A stretch of 64,000 nt of DNA from Flagellimonas beolgyonensis (GTDB lineage Bacteria > Bacteroidota > Bacteroidia > Flavobacteriales > Flavobacteriaceae), in contig NZ_RZMY01000013.1 in the NCBI RefSeq assembly GCF_003992615.1, positions 536,238 through 600,237 of the forward strand, read 5' to 3'. Below the pieces are notes generated by a model. That model was not told the origin of the DNA. It worked only from the letters and a program-made list of their open reading frames with translations, and searched no databases. Of this stretch, positions 37,798-45,193 are shown in pieces; within the stretch, counting starts at the first letter, position 1, and every line of letters starts with the position of its first letter. Position numbers and translations under genes: made by a program.

Positions 37798-38340
37798 ATG
37801 ATCGACCCCATGTCTTTTAAAACCGAAATTCTATTGACCGTTATTTTACTGGTCATCATATTCTCCCTCAACTCTTTGAGCAAAAGGGCCATCCGAAGAT
37901 TTGGCCGAACCAGCGCCATCGATATGAACAGCAGAAAAATCATCTTTTATCTGAGCAATCTGTTGTTTTACCTTTTGGCATTTGTCGGCATATCCTTGAT
38001 TTGGGGCGTGAACCTTAAGGATTTTTCCGTTTTTCTGTCATCGGTATTGGCCATAGTGGGCATTGGGTTTGTGGCGCAATGGTCCATTTTGTCCAATTTA
38101 ACGGCCAGCGTGATTCTGTTTTTCAGTCACCCATTGCGTTTGGGCGATCGCATCAGGGTCATGGACAAGGACTTTGATTGGACGGGCAAGGTGGAGGACA
38201 TTAGCGGATTTTATCTGTTTATGCGAACCGATGACGGCCGAAGAATCACCATTCCCACCAATTTGGTGATCCAAAAGGGGATAGAAATTTTAAATCAGGA
38301 CCCGCCGTCGAAAAACGACCAGGATTTTGAAGATCGTTAA
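37798..38340 (+). CDS. Small MscS-type mechanosensitive channel
   Basis: A 180-residue membrane protein with three hydrophobic segments (ILLTVILLVIIFSLNSL, IIFYLSNLLFYLLAFVGISL, and the pore helix FLSSVLAIVGIGFVAQWSIL). The MscS beta domain follows (LRLGDRIRVMDKDFDWTGKV, ITIPTNLVIQKGI). It stops soon after that domain, so most of the cytoplasmic vestibule is missing. Such short forms are regular in Bacteroidota. The ATG at 37798 is used; a second at 37810 (MSFKTE) is equally possible. It is likely an osmotic safety valve. Confidence 0.88.
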   Translation: MIDPMSFKTEILLTVILLVIIFSLNSLSKRAIRRFGRTSAIDMNSRKIIFYLSNLLFYLLAFVGISLIWGVNLKDFSVFLSSVLAIVGIGFVAQWSILSNLTASVILFFSHPLRLGDRIRVMDKDFDWTGKVEDISGFYLFMRTDDGRRITIPTNLVIQKGIEILNQDPPSKNDQDFEDR

Positions 38341-38442
38341 TTTGCAAAGAGTAGAACCATAACCTAACCGTAACCTTGGTTTACAACCACAACATCGGTA
38401 TGTAGCGGATTTTGCTTTACTTTGAACCGTAAACCTTTTTAA

Positions 38443-39633
38443 ATGAACCCTTCTACCTCTGGATGGATCAATAAGTTCGGTCACTTGGTATCTGACAACG
38501 TTGCTCCCTATGATGATTTTTTTGGTTTGTACAAGGACCTTAAAATAAATGGGTTCATTTATGGCGTGCATTTGAACATTCCCACCTTTCTGGAAGTGGA
38601 ACACTCTTTGAGTGAGGATGAGATTGCCAAGATCAACTTGCTTACGGCACTCTATTTTACCTATACTTTTGAGAAGGGAAAAACGGATTTCACGAAATTC
38701 GTGGACACGGTTTTTGCCTTTTATCAGTCGTTGAACATAGGCAGTATTTCCTTTCTTCAAAAAATATTGAGTGGATCTAAAACCGAGGACCAACTTGAAA
38801 AATTGATCGACTCCAGAATCTATTTAAGTGGCAACACCTTTAATCGGGCATTCGGAAACAGCTTGACCAATTCATTGCTATATGTGGATGTTTTGATCTT
38901 CATGAACTATGTGAAGGACAAAAAATCGGTGGTGCAACATGCCCAATTATTGGAGTATGTTACCATTAATATCGCGTACAATGCCCTGAATGCAAAAGAG
39001 GGTCATGAGAACGATGAAAAGCTCATCCAACTGTTGGGGTCCTCCCTAAGTTTTTTGGACTTGGATACGGCGAAATTTGATGGGTCTTACCGCGATCTTT
39101 TGAAGACAGATTTCAACGATTATGAGAAGCGCTATTTTATGGATATGGCATGCCTCACGATATGGGAAGACAAGTCGTTGGACTATACCGAATCGGATTA
39201 CATTTTTGGTCTTGGAACCGACTTGGGGATGACCCAAAAAGAGGTCAAAAAAGAGCTCGGATTTGTCATGGATTTTTTTGAAAAAAATCGTGAAAAAATT
39301 GCCTATCTGAACGACAAAAATTTGGCTGTGCAATTCTATGAAGGCATGTCCAAAAATGTAAGCAAGTTGATTTTGAGAAATAGCAAACGTCTCAAAAAAG
39401 AGCTTGTTGAAAGTAGGGAATTGGTCGCCCTTTTATCCAAGTCCACCGTGAAGGATTTGAGCGCCGAAGAAAAGAAAAAAGTACAGAACCAACTCTTGGA
39501 TATTTTTAAAAGCATTCCTTCTTTGGCCATTTTCATGCTGCCAGGTGGAGCTGTTTTACTGCCCATTTTCATCAAGCTGATCCCTAAACTATTGCCATCG
39601 GCTTTTGATGACAATCGTATCGAGGAAAAATAG
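38443..39633 (+). CDS. LETM1-related biofilm-associated protein
   Basis: A 396-residue protein matching the Bacteroidota family named for LETM1-like C-terminal homology. The opening MNPSTSGWINKFG and the end segment (SIPSLAIFMLPGGAVLLPIF, IKLIPKLLPSAFDDNRIEE) are characteristic. The latter contains one hydrophobic membrane helix with the LETM1-type LPGGA/P-rich motif. The bulk is helical and probably cytoplasmic. The family name implies a biofilm link from a mutant screen, but the molecular role is unknown. It stands alone and is followed by a hairpin terminator. Confidence 0.85.
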   Translation: MNPSTSGWINKFGHLVSDNVAPYDDFFGLYKDLKINGFIYGVHLNIPTFLEVEHSLSEDEIAKINLLTALYFTYTFEKGKTDFTKFVDTVFAFYQSLNIGSISFLQKILSGSKTEDQLEKLIDSRIYLSGNTFNRAFGNSLTNSLLYVDVLIFMNYVKDKKSVVQHAQLLEYVTINIAYNALNAKEGHENDEKLIQLLGSSLSFLDLDTAKFDGSYRDLLKTDFNDYEKRYFMDMACLTIWEDKSLDYTESDYIFGLGTDLGMTQKEVKKELGFVMDFFEKNREKIAYLNDKNLAVQFYEGMSKNVSKLILRNSKRLKKELVESRELVALLSKSTVKDLSAEEKKKVQNQLLDIFKSIPSLAIFMLPGGAVLLPIFIKLIPKLLPSAFDDNRIEEK

Positions 39634-39644
39634 GCTTTTAGCCG

Positions 39645-39683
39645 AAAAAAGCCACTATAAGAAAAATTTATAGTAGCTTTTTT
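39645..39683. terminator. Bidirectional hairpin terminator
   Basis: ACTATAA (39654-39660) pairs with TTATAGT (39668-39674). The stem extends past one mismatch through GC/GC to A6/T6 tracts at both ends. It separates the convergent LETM1-related and LytTR regulator genes. Confidence 0.8.
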
Positions 39684-39723
39684 AAAATCATTTAAATTCT
39701 GGATACCAGAATATTAAAATATT

Positions 39724-40506
39724 TTATTCCAACCATAACTTAAAGTTGTTTACGCGTTCCCTGCTTACGATGATTTCTTGCTCCGTATAACGTTTCAACT
39801 TGATCTGTAGCCTCGAATTGGTATAGGAAATGATGTCGTTGATGTGGTCGATGTTCACAAAAAACTTGCGGCTTACCCTGAAGAATTTTTGGGGCGACAA
39901 CTCCTCTTCCAATTGTTCAAGGGTGGTGTCCAGCAAATAGTTTCTTCCGTCGGAGGTTGCTGCATAGGTACCCTTGTTCTCACTATAAAAACATTCCACC
40001 TCATCGGCGTTGATGATCTTCAGGTGCTGCCCCACCTTAACGGTGAACCGTTTTTTGAACTCACGTTCCAGCGGGTTCACCAAGAGGTTTTTTATATCGT
40101 TAAAATCAATTGATATTTTTTGATTTTCCGGCTTAAAATTTCGATACTTTTTTACGGCCGTTTCGAGCTCTTCGTCATCTATCGGTTTGAGCAAATAATC
40201 GATGCTGTTCAACTTGAAAGCTTGGAGTGCATATTCGTCATAAGCGGTGGTAAAAATGATGGCGCTTTTTACCTCCACGGCATCAAAAATTTCGAAGGAA
40301 AGTCCATCGGATAATTGAATGTCCAGGAAGATCAAATCGGGGTGATTATTTTCCCTAAACCATGTAATGGATTCTTCCACGGAATGCAGCATGGTGGCCA
40401 CCTCAATATCCTGCTCCGAAAGCAACCTCGAGAGTCGTCGGGCAGCCGGTTTTTCATCTTCAATAATGATTACGTTCATCGGTCGGTTTTTTGTATTGTT
40501 GGTCAT
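39724..40506 (-). CDS. LytTR-family response regulator
   Basis: A two-component regulator with an N-terminal receiver and a C-terminal LytTR DNA-binding domain. Counting from MNVIIIEDEKPAARR, the phospho-acceptor is Asp53 (PDLIFLDIQL), with the Thr/Ala of IIFTTAYDEYAL and the Lys of YLLKPIDDEE. The LytTR half contains FFRVSRKFFVNIDHINDI and the terminal RERVNNFKLWLE. Two starts are possible: 40506, which overlaps the preceding 2TM gene as ATGA, and 40479, which fits homologues. It is the last gene of a five-gene unit with four 2TM genes. Its likely partner is the LytS-type kinase at 41961-43289. LytTR-type direct repeats upstream of both units suggest autoregulation. Confidence 0.94.
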   Translation of the reverse strand: MTNNTKNRPMNVIIIEDEKPAARRLSRLLSEQDIEVATMLHSVEESITWFRENNHPDLIFLDIQLSDGLSFEIFDAVEVKSAIIFTTAYDEYALQAFKLNSIDYLLKPIDDEELETAVKKYRNFKPENQKISIDFNDIKNLLVNPLEREFKKRFTVKVGQHLKIINADEVECFYSENKGTYAATSDGRNYLLDTTLEQLEEELSPQKFFRVSRKFFVNIDHINDIISYTNSRLQIKLKRYTEQEIIVSRERVNNFKLWLE

Positions 40507-40835
40507 TTGAATTTGTCAACTTGGTCCCGCTCCTCCTCCATGTATTTTTGGATCTGCCGTTCTTCCCATTTTTTGAAGAATGTGAATTTGTGTCGGAACA
40601 CTAAAAGGGTGTGCACAAGCAAAATCAATCCCCAGATGGCAATATTGCCAATAATCCAATCATAAAAATACGGTTCGTTAGGAAACCCTTCCGGCATCAT
40701 TCCATTCAACACACCCATCCGTACCACCAACAAGAGGCCATTCACAAGTAAGAAGATGAAAATATGCCTGTAGTATCCCTTCAGCTCATTGACCCTCTTT
40801 TTTGCTCTTTCCAAATTTCCGCTGTCTCTGGCCAT
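40503..40835 (-). CDS. 2TM-domain membrane protein (copy 4 of the cluster)
   Basis: A 110-residue protein with the 2TM-domain plan: a charged N-terminal helix (LERAKKRVNELKGYYRHIF), two membrane segments (FIFLLVNGLLLVVRMGVL and IIGNIAIWGLILLVHTLLVF), then a conserved amphipathic tail KKWEERQIQKYMEEE. It differs from its three neighbours by a longer loop between the helices. The ATG at 40835 follows the previous stop by 3 bp, and its stop overlaps the LytTR gene start by 4 bp. The family is small and of unknown function, commonly found next to LytS/LytTR genes in flavobacteria. Confidence 0.88.
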   Translation of the reverse strand: MARDSGNLERAKKRVNELKGYYRHIFIFLLVNGLLLVVRMGVLNGMMPEGFPNEPYFYDWIIGNIAIWGLILLVHTLLVFRHKFTFFKKWEERQIQKYMEEERDQVDKFK

Positions 40836-40838
40836 CAC

Positions 40839-41144
40839 TTATTTGAATTTGTCCATTTCCTTCTTATCCTCGTCCATGAACTTTTTTATCTGGCGTTCTT
40901 CCCAATCCTTCCCCAAAAACGGATTGAACCCGAATACCTTGGAGGCATGGAAGGCCAAACCGATGCCCCACGCAAACAAAGTGATAAAATGGGGCCATTG
41001 CCAAAAGTTATCGGTATTTAGAAAGATGTTCACCAAAATAAAGGTGTTGATCACCACATAGATGCTGGAGTGAATGTAAAAGCCTTTGAGTTCATCCACT
41101 TGCTTTTTCGCCCTTTTGTATTTTTCTTTATTGAAATTTTCCAT
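40839..41144 (-). CDS. 2TM-domain membrane protein (copy 3)
   Basis: A 101-residue membrane protein beginning MENFNKEKYKRAKKQVDELK, with two hydrophobic segments (SSIYVVINTFILVNIFL and FITLFAWGIGLAFHASKVF) and the tail GKDWEERQIKKFMDEDKKE. The WGIGL motif of the second helix and the [DQ]WE.RKI tail are shared with the other copies and with the C-terminus of the nearby histidine kinase. The ATG at 41144 was chosen by likeness to the siblings; 41156 is also possible and would overlap the previous stop. Confidence 0.88.
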   Translation of the reverse strand: MENFNKEKYKRAKKQVDELKGFYIHSSIYVVINTFILVNIFLNTDNFWQWPHFITLFAWGIGLAFHASKVFGFNPFLGKDWEERQIKKFMDEDKKEMDKFK

Positions 41145-41146
41145 GA

Positions 41147-41491
41147 TTATTTCCATTTATCCGTGGTATCCTCCTCTTTCATAAACTCCTCGATCTTACG
41201 CTTCTCCCACTGTTTTCCAAACAATGGGTTAAGGTCAAAGGTCTTAATGGCATGGAAAACCAATCCAATGCCCCAGCCAAACGCGGCCCACAAAAACCAC
41301 ATGTACTCAAATCCGTTGGTGTAGTAGTTGACAAGTGCCAATCCCGATATCACCAAGACATAGGAAGTAAGGTTTCCATAGAATTTTTTTAGTTCATCGA
41401 CCCGTTCCCTGGCCCTCATGTATTTGCTTTGTTTGTCCAAATTTTCCATGTTATCGGTATTAGTTGGGATACTGTAGTTAAAGATACTCAT
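41147..41491 (-). CDS. 2TM-domain membrane protein (copy 2)
   Basis: Up to 114 residues: charged helix YMRARERVDELKKFYGNL, membrane segments SYVLVISGLALVNYYT and FLWAAFGWGIGLVFHAIKTF, tail GKQWEKRKIEEFMKEED. The start at 41491 leaves 2 bp to the previous gene, while an internal ATG at 41449 (MENLDKQ) is closer to the sibling proteins; I cannot decide between them. It is third-to-last before the regulator in the same transcription unit. Confidence 0.85.
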   Translation of the reverse strand: MSIFNYSIPTNTDNMENLDKQSKYMRARERVDELKKFYGNLTSYVLVISGLALVNYYTNGFEYMWFLWAAFGWGIGLVFHAIKTFDLNPLFGKQWEKRKIEEFMKEEDTTDKWK

Positions 41492-41493
41492 TG

Positions 41494-41772
41494 TTAAAAA
41501 TCTTCCCGGTTCATAAACTCCCTTATTTTACGCTCTTCCCAATCCTTGCCTAGAATGGGGTTGCGCCCGGTTGCGGCCATATAATGGCCCACCAACCCTA
41601 TGCCCCAGCCAACTGCTGGAAATATCGACCAAGGAAAACTGGTCGTCCGGTAGTTCAAATACACCAATAATGGGATAATGATCACATAGGCCGTTGCATT
41701 GGAATAAAATTCCTTGACCAACCTTACCCGCTCTTTGGCCCTAAAATATCGTTCTTGATCTGTAGTTTCCAT
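41494..41772 (-). CDS. 2TM-domain membrane protein (copy 1, first of operon)
   Basis: A 92-residue protein starting METTDQERYFRAKERVRLVK, with membrane segments AYVIIIPLLVYLNYRTTSF and WSIFPAVGWGIGLVGHYMAA and tail GKDWEERKIREFMNREDF. The tail and the second helix are almost the same as the C-terminal domain of the histidine kinase encoded 190 bp upstream (WGKKWQDRKIRELMERDDF), suggesting recent duplication. The ATG at 41772 follows a TATTTTTG -7 box and a LytTR-type repeat pair at a regular distance. Confidence 0.9.
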   Translation of the reverse strand: METTDQERYFRAKERVRLVKEFYSNATAYVIIIPLLVYLNYRTTSFPWSIFPAVGWGIGLVGHYMAATGRNPILGKDWEERKIREFMNREDF

Positions 41773-41824
41773 GACTGTTCGTTTTTTAATTACATACCAA
41801 AATTCGCACAAGGAGGACACGATT

Positions 41825-41832
41825 CAAAAATA
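41825..41832 (-). promoter_or_regulatory. -7 box of the 2TM/LytTR operon
   Basis: On the minus strand TATTTTTG matches TAnnTTTG exactly. It lies 6 bp downstream of the LytTR-type repeats and 52 bp before the first 2TM start codon. The expected -33 position falls inside the repeat pair. Confidence 0.6.
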
Positions 41833-41838
41833 GAATTC

Positions 41839-41868
41839 GCGAACTGTTGAAATTGAAGGATGAACTGT
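41839..41868 (-). promoter_or_regulatory. LytTR-type direct repeat before the 2TM/LytTR operon
   Basis: On the minus strand ACAGTTCAT-N12-ACAGTTCGC, pitch 21 bp. LytTR proteins are known to bind pairs of 9-bp direct repeats of the form [TA][AC][CA]GTTN[AG][TG] with a 12-13 bp spacer. The first repeat fits fully and the second at all but the last base. It lies 66 bp before the start codon. Confidence 0.75.
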
Positions 41869-41882
41869 GGGTTGCAGGTGGA

Positions 41883-41910
41883 GGGTTAAGGGTTATGGGT
41901 TATGGGTTAA
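41883..41910 (+). repeat. Four tandem GGGTTAW heptamers
   Basis: Units GGGTTAA, GGGTTAT, GGGTTAT, GGGTTAA in the spacer between the kinase and the first 2TM gene. They are short and non-coding, and probably arose by slippage. Confidence 0.6.
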
Positions 41911-41960
41911 GAAACGTGGACCAAAGGATGTATAAAAATTAATAGAAAACAGTGCCCGTA

Positions 41961-43289
41961 TTAAAAATCGTCCCGCTCCATAAGCTCCCGGATTTTACGA
42001 TCCTGCCATTTTTTGCCCCATAAAGGATTGTTGCCATAGGCTTCCATGCCATGGGCCAACAGCCCAAATCCCCAACCGATTGTCGGAAAGAATGCCCATA
42101 GAAAATCCACCGTCCTTAGGTTTAACCACCACAAGAAGGGAATCACCAAGCAATAGGCCATTAAATTGCCGTAAAAGTCCTTAATGGCCTTTACACGCTC
42201 CTTGGCCTTGGCATAACGCTTTTCCTCAATATAGTTTTCCTGGTTTTCCACAATGGAATACTGCTGGGTAAGTATGGGTAGTGAGACACTGAATTCCGAC
42301 GCCGTCTTATTGATTTTAACTTCCCTATCCGTCAAAATGCCGTAGCGCTGTCTAATATTCTGCAGCCCTACCCCACTGCTCTTTTTCACAACTTGTTTCT
42401 CTTGAAGGTTATTGCTGACCACCAGCATTCCATCCTTTTCAAAAACCTTAATGTGCAAAGGTTTTGAAGAGGTAACCACATTATGCTTTACCGCATTTTC
42501 CAACAAAAGTTGCAGGGACAAGGGCACGATCTTGGCTTCGGGCATACTGCAGTTCTCAGGGACATCAAAAACAATACTGTCCTCAAACCGCATTTTAAGC
42601 AATCGCACGTAGGTTCGGGCAAAATTGAGCTCTTCGTCCACTGTGACCAGGTCCTTGTTCTTTTGTTCCAACACATATCGGTACACCTTGGAAAGTGAGG
42701 TGGTAAACTTCTGGGCTTGATCGGGGTCTTCCTCGATCAAACTGGTAAGCACGTTTAGGCTGTTGAACAAAAAGTGGGGGTCCAACTGGTTTTTAAGGGC
42801 ATCGAAACGTGCCGAAGCCGAACCAGCAATAATCTTTTGTTCCTTAACCTGTTTTTCCTTGTAGAATTTATAGTAGTACCCAGCATAGAACAGCAGGGCG
42901 ACCACCATGGAAATCAAAAAGGAATTGAGGTAATATTGGGGGTGCTCCCCCTGTAAAAAATCAGCTATTGGGGTTTGGTTGACCAGTACCTTGAGCACAA
43001 ATCGGGAAAAAAATATCCCGATAATGGAGGCGATGATGTTTCCCAACACCCCATAAGCGATATATTTTCGGGTAAACAGCTCCTTATTGTACTTGCGCAT
43101 CAAAATAATAAAGGAAGCTGCGTTGCAGAGATAGATGATCATGGAGTAGACCATACTTTCCCAGAACTCGTTCCACAATTGCTGCATGGTCAGTTCCCAA
43201 CCGTTCAAGAAAAATATAATGAGGACGACCATAAAAATGGCAATCCCCACTATAATTGATTTTATGACTTCCCTGAGTACAAGCTTCAT
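41961..43289 (-). CDS. LytS-type sensor histidine kinase with C-terminal 2TM domain
   Basis: A 442-residue inner-membrane kinase. Four hydrophobic segments (about residues 10-30, 45-65, 75-100 and 122-142) precede the His_kinase domain with phospho-acceptor His172 in LDPHFLFNSLNVLTSLI and the ATP-site Asn in LLLENAVKHNV. The ATPase part ends near VGLQNIRQRYG and a beta strand FSVSLPIL. Residues 358-442 are then a complete 2TM domain (RYAKAKERVKAIKDFYGNLM, WGFGLLAHGMEAY, WQDRKIRELMERDDF), like the free-standing 2TM proteins downstream. It lies 6 bp after the TPR gene. Its natural partner is the LytTR regulator at 39724-40506. Confidence 0.92.
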   Translation of the reverse strand: MKLVLREVIKSIIVGIAIFMVVLIIFFLNGWELTMQQLWNEFWESMVYSMIIYLCNAASFIILMRKYNKELFTRKYIAYGVLGNIIASIIGIFFSRFVLKVLVNQTPIADFLQGEHPQYYLNSFLISMVVALLFYAGYYYKFYKEKQVKEQKIIAGSASARFDALKNQLDPHFLFNSLNVLTSLIEEDPDQAQKFTTSLSKVYRYVLEQKNKDLVTVDEELNFARTYVRLLKMRFEDSIVFDVPENCSMPEAKIVPLSLQLLLENAVKHNVVTSSKPLHIKVFEKDGMLVVSNNLQEKQVVKKSSGVGLQNIRQRYGILTDREVKINKTASEFSVSLPILTQQYSIVENQENYIEEKRYAKAKERVKAIKDFYGNLMAYCLVIPFLWWLNLRTVDFLWAFFPTIGWGFGLLAHGMEAYGNNPLWGKKWQDRKIRELMERDDF

Positions 43290-43295
43290 TTTATC

Positions 43296-43916
43296 CTATT
43301 TACATGCCTCCAAAACCTGTTGCGCCCGCTCTTTGCCCCAACTTGGATAATATGGTATTTCTGAATTAAAGGTAGCAAAAAGTTCCAAGGCCTTTTCCAC
43401 ATCCTTGCAGTAGGGAGCCGTATCCTTTCCAAAATATCGGGCCGTGCCCATGTCCCACTCCGCTTTGGACAAAATTACCCTGGGATTGTTGGGCGCCAAT
43501 TCCATTGCCCTGTTGTACAACTGTACATTTTTTTGGGATAGGGTCATTCCATAAGTGGCCCCATCAAAAGATATCCAAGCTGTGTTGATGAGCGCTTCTT
43601 GGATCAAAAGTTCGGGATTGTCGGGTGAAATGGCTTTGGCCACATCCAAAAACTCCTTTGCCTTTTCCAATTTTACAGATAGTTTTTGAAGATCCTTTTC
43701 CCCAAAAGAGGCGAGCGTGTTTACTTGCGCCACGTAATAATACGGCAACCAATTGTCGGGTTCCGCAGTTGCAATACGCTCAAAAAGGTTGGATGCCTCC
43801 ACTATTTTGTTTTCCCGCCAAAGCGCAAATGCCTTGTCCATACCTTGGGTGTAGCGATTCTGTGCCTGGACCATCGAAGTGGCCAAGAAGACTAAAAATA
43901 CCAATAGTTTTTTCAT
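43296..43916 (-). CDS. Exported TPR-like protein upstream of the kinase
   Basis: A 206-residue protein with signal peptide MKKLLVFLVFLATSMVQAQ. Its helical repeats look like TPR units (ALWRENKIVEASNLFERIAT, LEKAKEFLDVAKAISPDNPE, LYNRAMELAPNNPRVILSKA). The family occurs beside LytS/2TM genes in flavobacteria, but no function is assigned. Only 6 bp separate it from the kinase, so it is probably co-expressed and could act as a periplasmic input or accessory protein; this is inference. A LytTR-type repeat pair lies 70 bp before the start codon. Confidence 0.85.
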   Translation of the reverse strand: MKKLLVFLVFLATSMVQAQNRYTQGMDKAFALWRENKIVEASNLFERIATAEPDNWLPYYYVAQVNTLASFGEKDLQKLSVKLEKAKEFLDVAKAISPDNPELLIQEALINTAWISFDGATYGMTLSQKNVQLYNRAMELAPNNPRVILSKAEWDMGTARYFGKDTAPYCKDVEKALELFATFNSEIPYYPSWGKERAQQVLEACK

Positions 43917-43972
43917 GACTGATGTTTAATTGATTATTGATGGTCCAAAATTCCTTATTGGCACCTCCTGTT

Positions 43973-43980
43973 CAAATTAA
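43973..43980 (-). promoter_or_regulatory. -7-like box of the TPR/kinase operon
   Basis: On the minus strand TTAATTTG, one mismatch to TAnnTTTG. It lies exactly 6 bp downstream of the LytTR repeat pair, the same geometry as at 41825-41868. Confidence 0.45.
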
Positions 43981-43986
43981 GAGTTA

Positions 43987-44016
43987 CCGAACTGTGAATA
44001 AAGGGAGATGAACTGT
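43987..44016 (-). promoter_or_regulatory. LytTR-type direct repeat before the TPR/kinase operon
   Basis: On the minus strand ACAGTTCAT-N12-ACAGTTCGG, pitch 21 bp. Both 9-mers fit the published LytTR pattern [TA][AC][CA]GTTN[AG][TG] at every position. It lies 70 bp before the TPR start codon and is nearly identical to the site at 41839-41868. Confidence 0.8.
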
Positions 44017-44186
44017 TTAGCTAATGAATAAAACAACTTCTCGATCAATACCTTAGTATTGGGATATTTCGTGTTAAAACGGACCTTAACCCTGCATTTC
44101 ATCGAAAACCCACCATTCCCATGAACAATCCTGCTGTTTTCACCGTATCTAGTAACAGTAAGAACATTAAATAAAACCCCTTATTT

Positions 44187-45086
44187 ATGAGAACGAAGAT
44201 CTTTTTGTATGCATTGAGCATTTTTTCATTGGTATTTGTGGCCTGTTCAAGCGATTCGAACAACGGTGGCAATGCAGAAACCATGGGAAAACTTACCCTG
44301 CAACTCACCGATGCCCCTTTTCCTTTTGATATGGTCGCCGAAGCCAATGTGACGCTATTTAAAGTTGATGCCCGTTTGGCAGAAAGCGAAGATGAAGACG
44401 TGGAAGGTGATTCCGAAGAGGATGGCTATCCTTTCATCACCTTGATGGAAGAAGAAATCCCTGTAAATCTTTTGGACCTTACCAATGGTGTTACCGAGCA
44501 ATTGGCTGATTTGGAGGTGCCAGCCGGCACATACGATCTTATCCGCGTATATGTAAAAGGCGTAAATGTGGTGCTAACCGATGGTCGCACCTTCGACCTT
44601 AAAGTACCCAGCGGCGAACAAACTGGTATAAAAATATTCATTGATCCTGCATTGACCGTTGCCGGCGGACTGAGCAGTGATCTTTTGTTGGATTTTGACG
44701 TTAGCCGTTCCTTTGTGGCCAAGGGAAGCACCAAAAGTGTGGATGGCATCACCGGATTCAACTTTAAACCTGTGATCAAAGTAAGTAATCTTTCCACTGC
44801 AGGCACATTAAGCGGCGTGGTGAGCACTTTGGATGGTGAAACACCCGTGGCCTTGGAAAATGCGCAAATTACCGTTCTGGACCTTGAAAACAATGAAGTG
44901 ACTTCAGCTGCCAGTGATGTGGATGGCGCCTATGCCATTATGGGATTGGAAGCTGGAACCTACAAAGTATTTGCTTCCTTGAACGGATATATCAGTACCG
45001 AAACGGTGGAAGTGAACATTGTGGCGGCCAACAAAACCACTCAGGATTTTGTGCTTGAACCAGAAGCCACGGAAACAGGCAATTGA
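44187..45086 (+). CDS. DUF4382 lipoprotein with carboxypeptidase-regulatory-like domain
   Basis: A 299-residue surface lipoprotein (lipobox LVFVACSSDS, Cys20). Residues 30-200 match DUF4382 (KLTLQLTDAPFPFDMVAEAN, TYDLIRVYVKGVNVVLTDGR), including an acidic insert (AESEDEDVEGDSEEDGY). Residues 210-295 are a carboxypeptidase-regulatory-like Ig fold (GTLSGVVSTLDGETPVALEN, GTYKVFASLNGY). The function is unknown; acidic surface lipoproteins of this type may bind cations or glycans. It is divergent from the TPR/kinase operon and a strong terminator follows. Confidence 0.87.
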   Translation: MRTKIFLYALSIFSLVFVACSSDSNNGGNAETMGKLTLQLTDAPFPFDMVAEANVTLFKVDARLAESEDEDVEGDSEEDGYPFITLMEEEIPVNLLDLTNGVTEQLADLEVPAGTYDLIRVYVKGVNVVLTDGRTFDLKVPSGEQTGIKIFIDPALTVAGGLSSDLLLDFDVSRSFVAKGSTKSVDGITGFNFKPVIKVSNLSTAGTLSGVVSTLDGETPVALENAQITVLDLENNEVTSAASDVDGAYAIMGLEAGTYKVFASLNGYISTETVEVNIVAANKTTQDFVLEPEATETGN

Positions 45087-45107
45087 TAAGCAACAGACAA
45101 CAATTTC

Positions 45108-45134
45108 AAGCGGGGTGAATGCCCCGCTTTTTTT
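45108..45134 (+). terminator. Intrinsic terminator after the DUF4382 gene
   Basis: Perfect stem AAGCGGGG / CCCCGCTT (45108-45115 and 45122-45129) with a 6-nt loop and a T-run. Confidence 0.9.
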
Positions 45135-45193
45135 ATGCCCAAGAACCAAGCGCCTATTTAATTTTATATTTTAGGGCCTTATTCCATAAAAGC

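Noticed and set aside
41883..41910. GGGTTAW heptamers as telomere-like or origin-related sequence
   Set aside because: Only four short units in a spacer; nothing else suggests a chromosome end or origin. Kept only as a simple tandem repeat.
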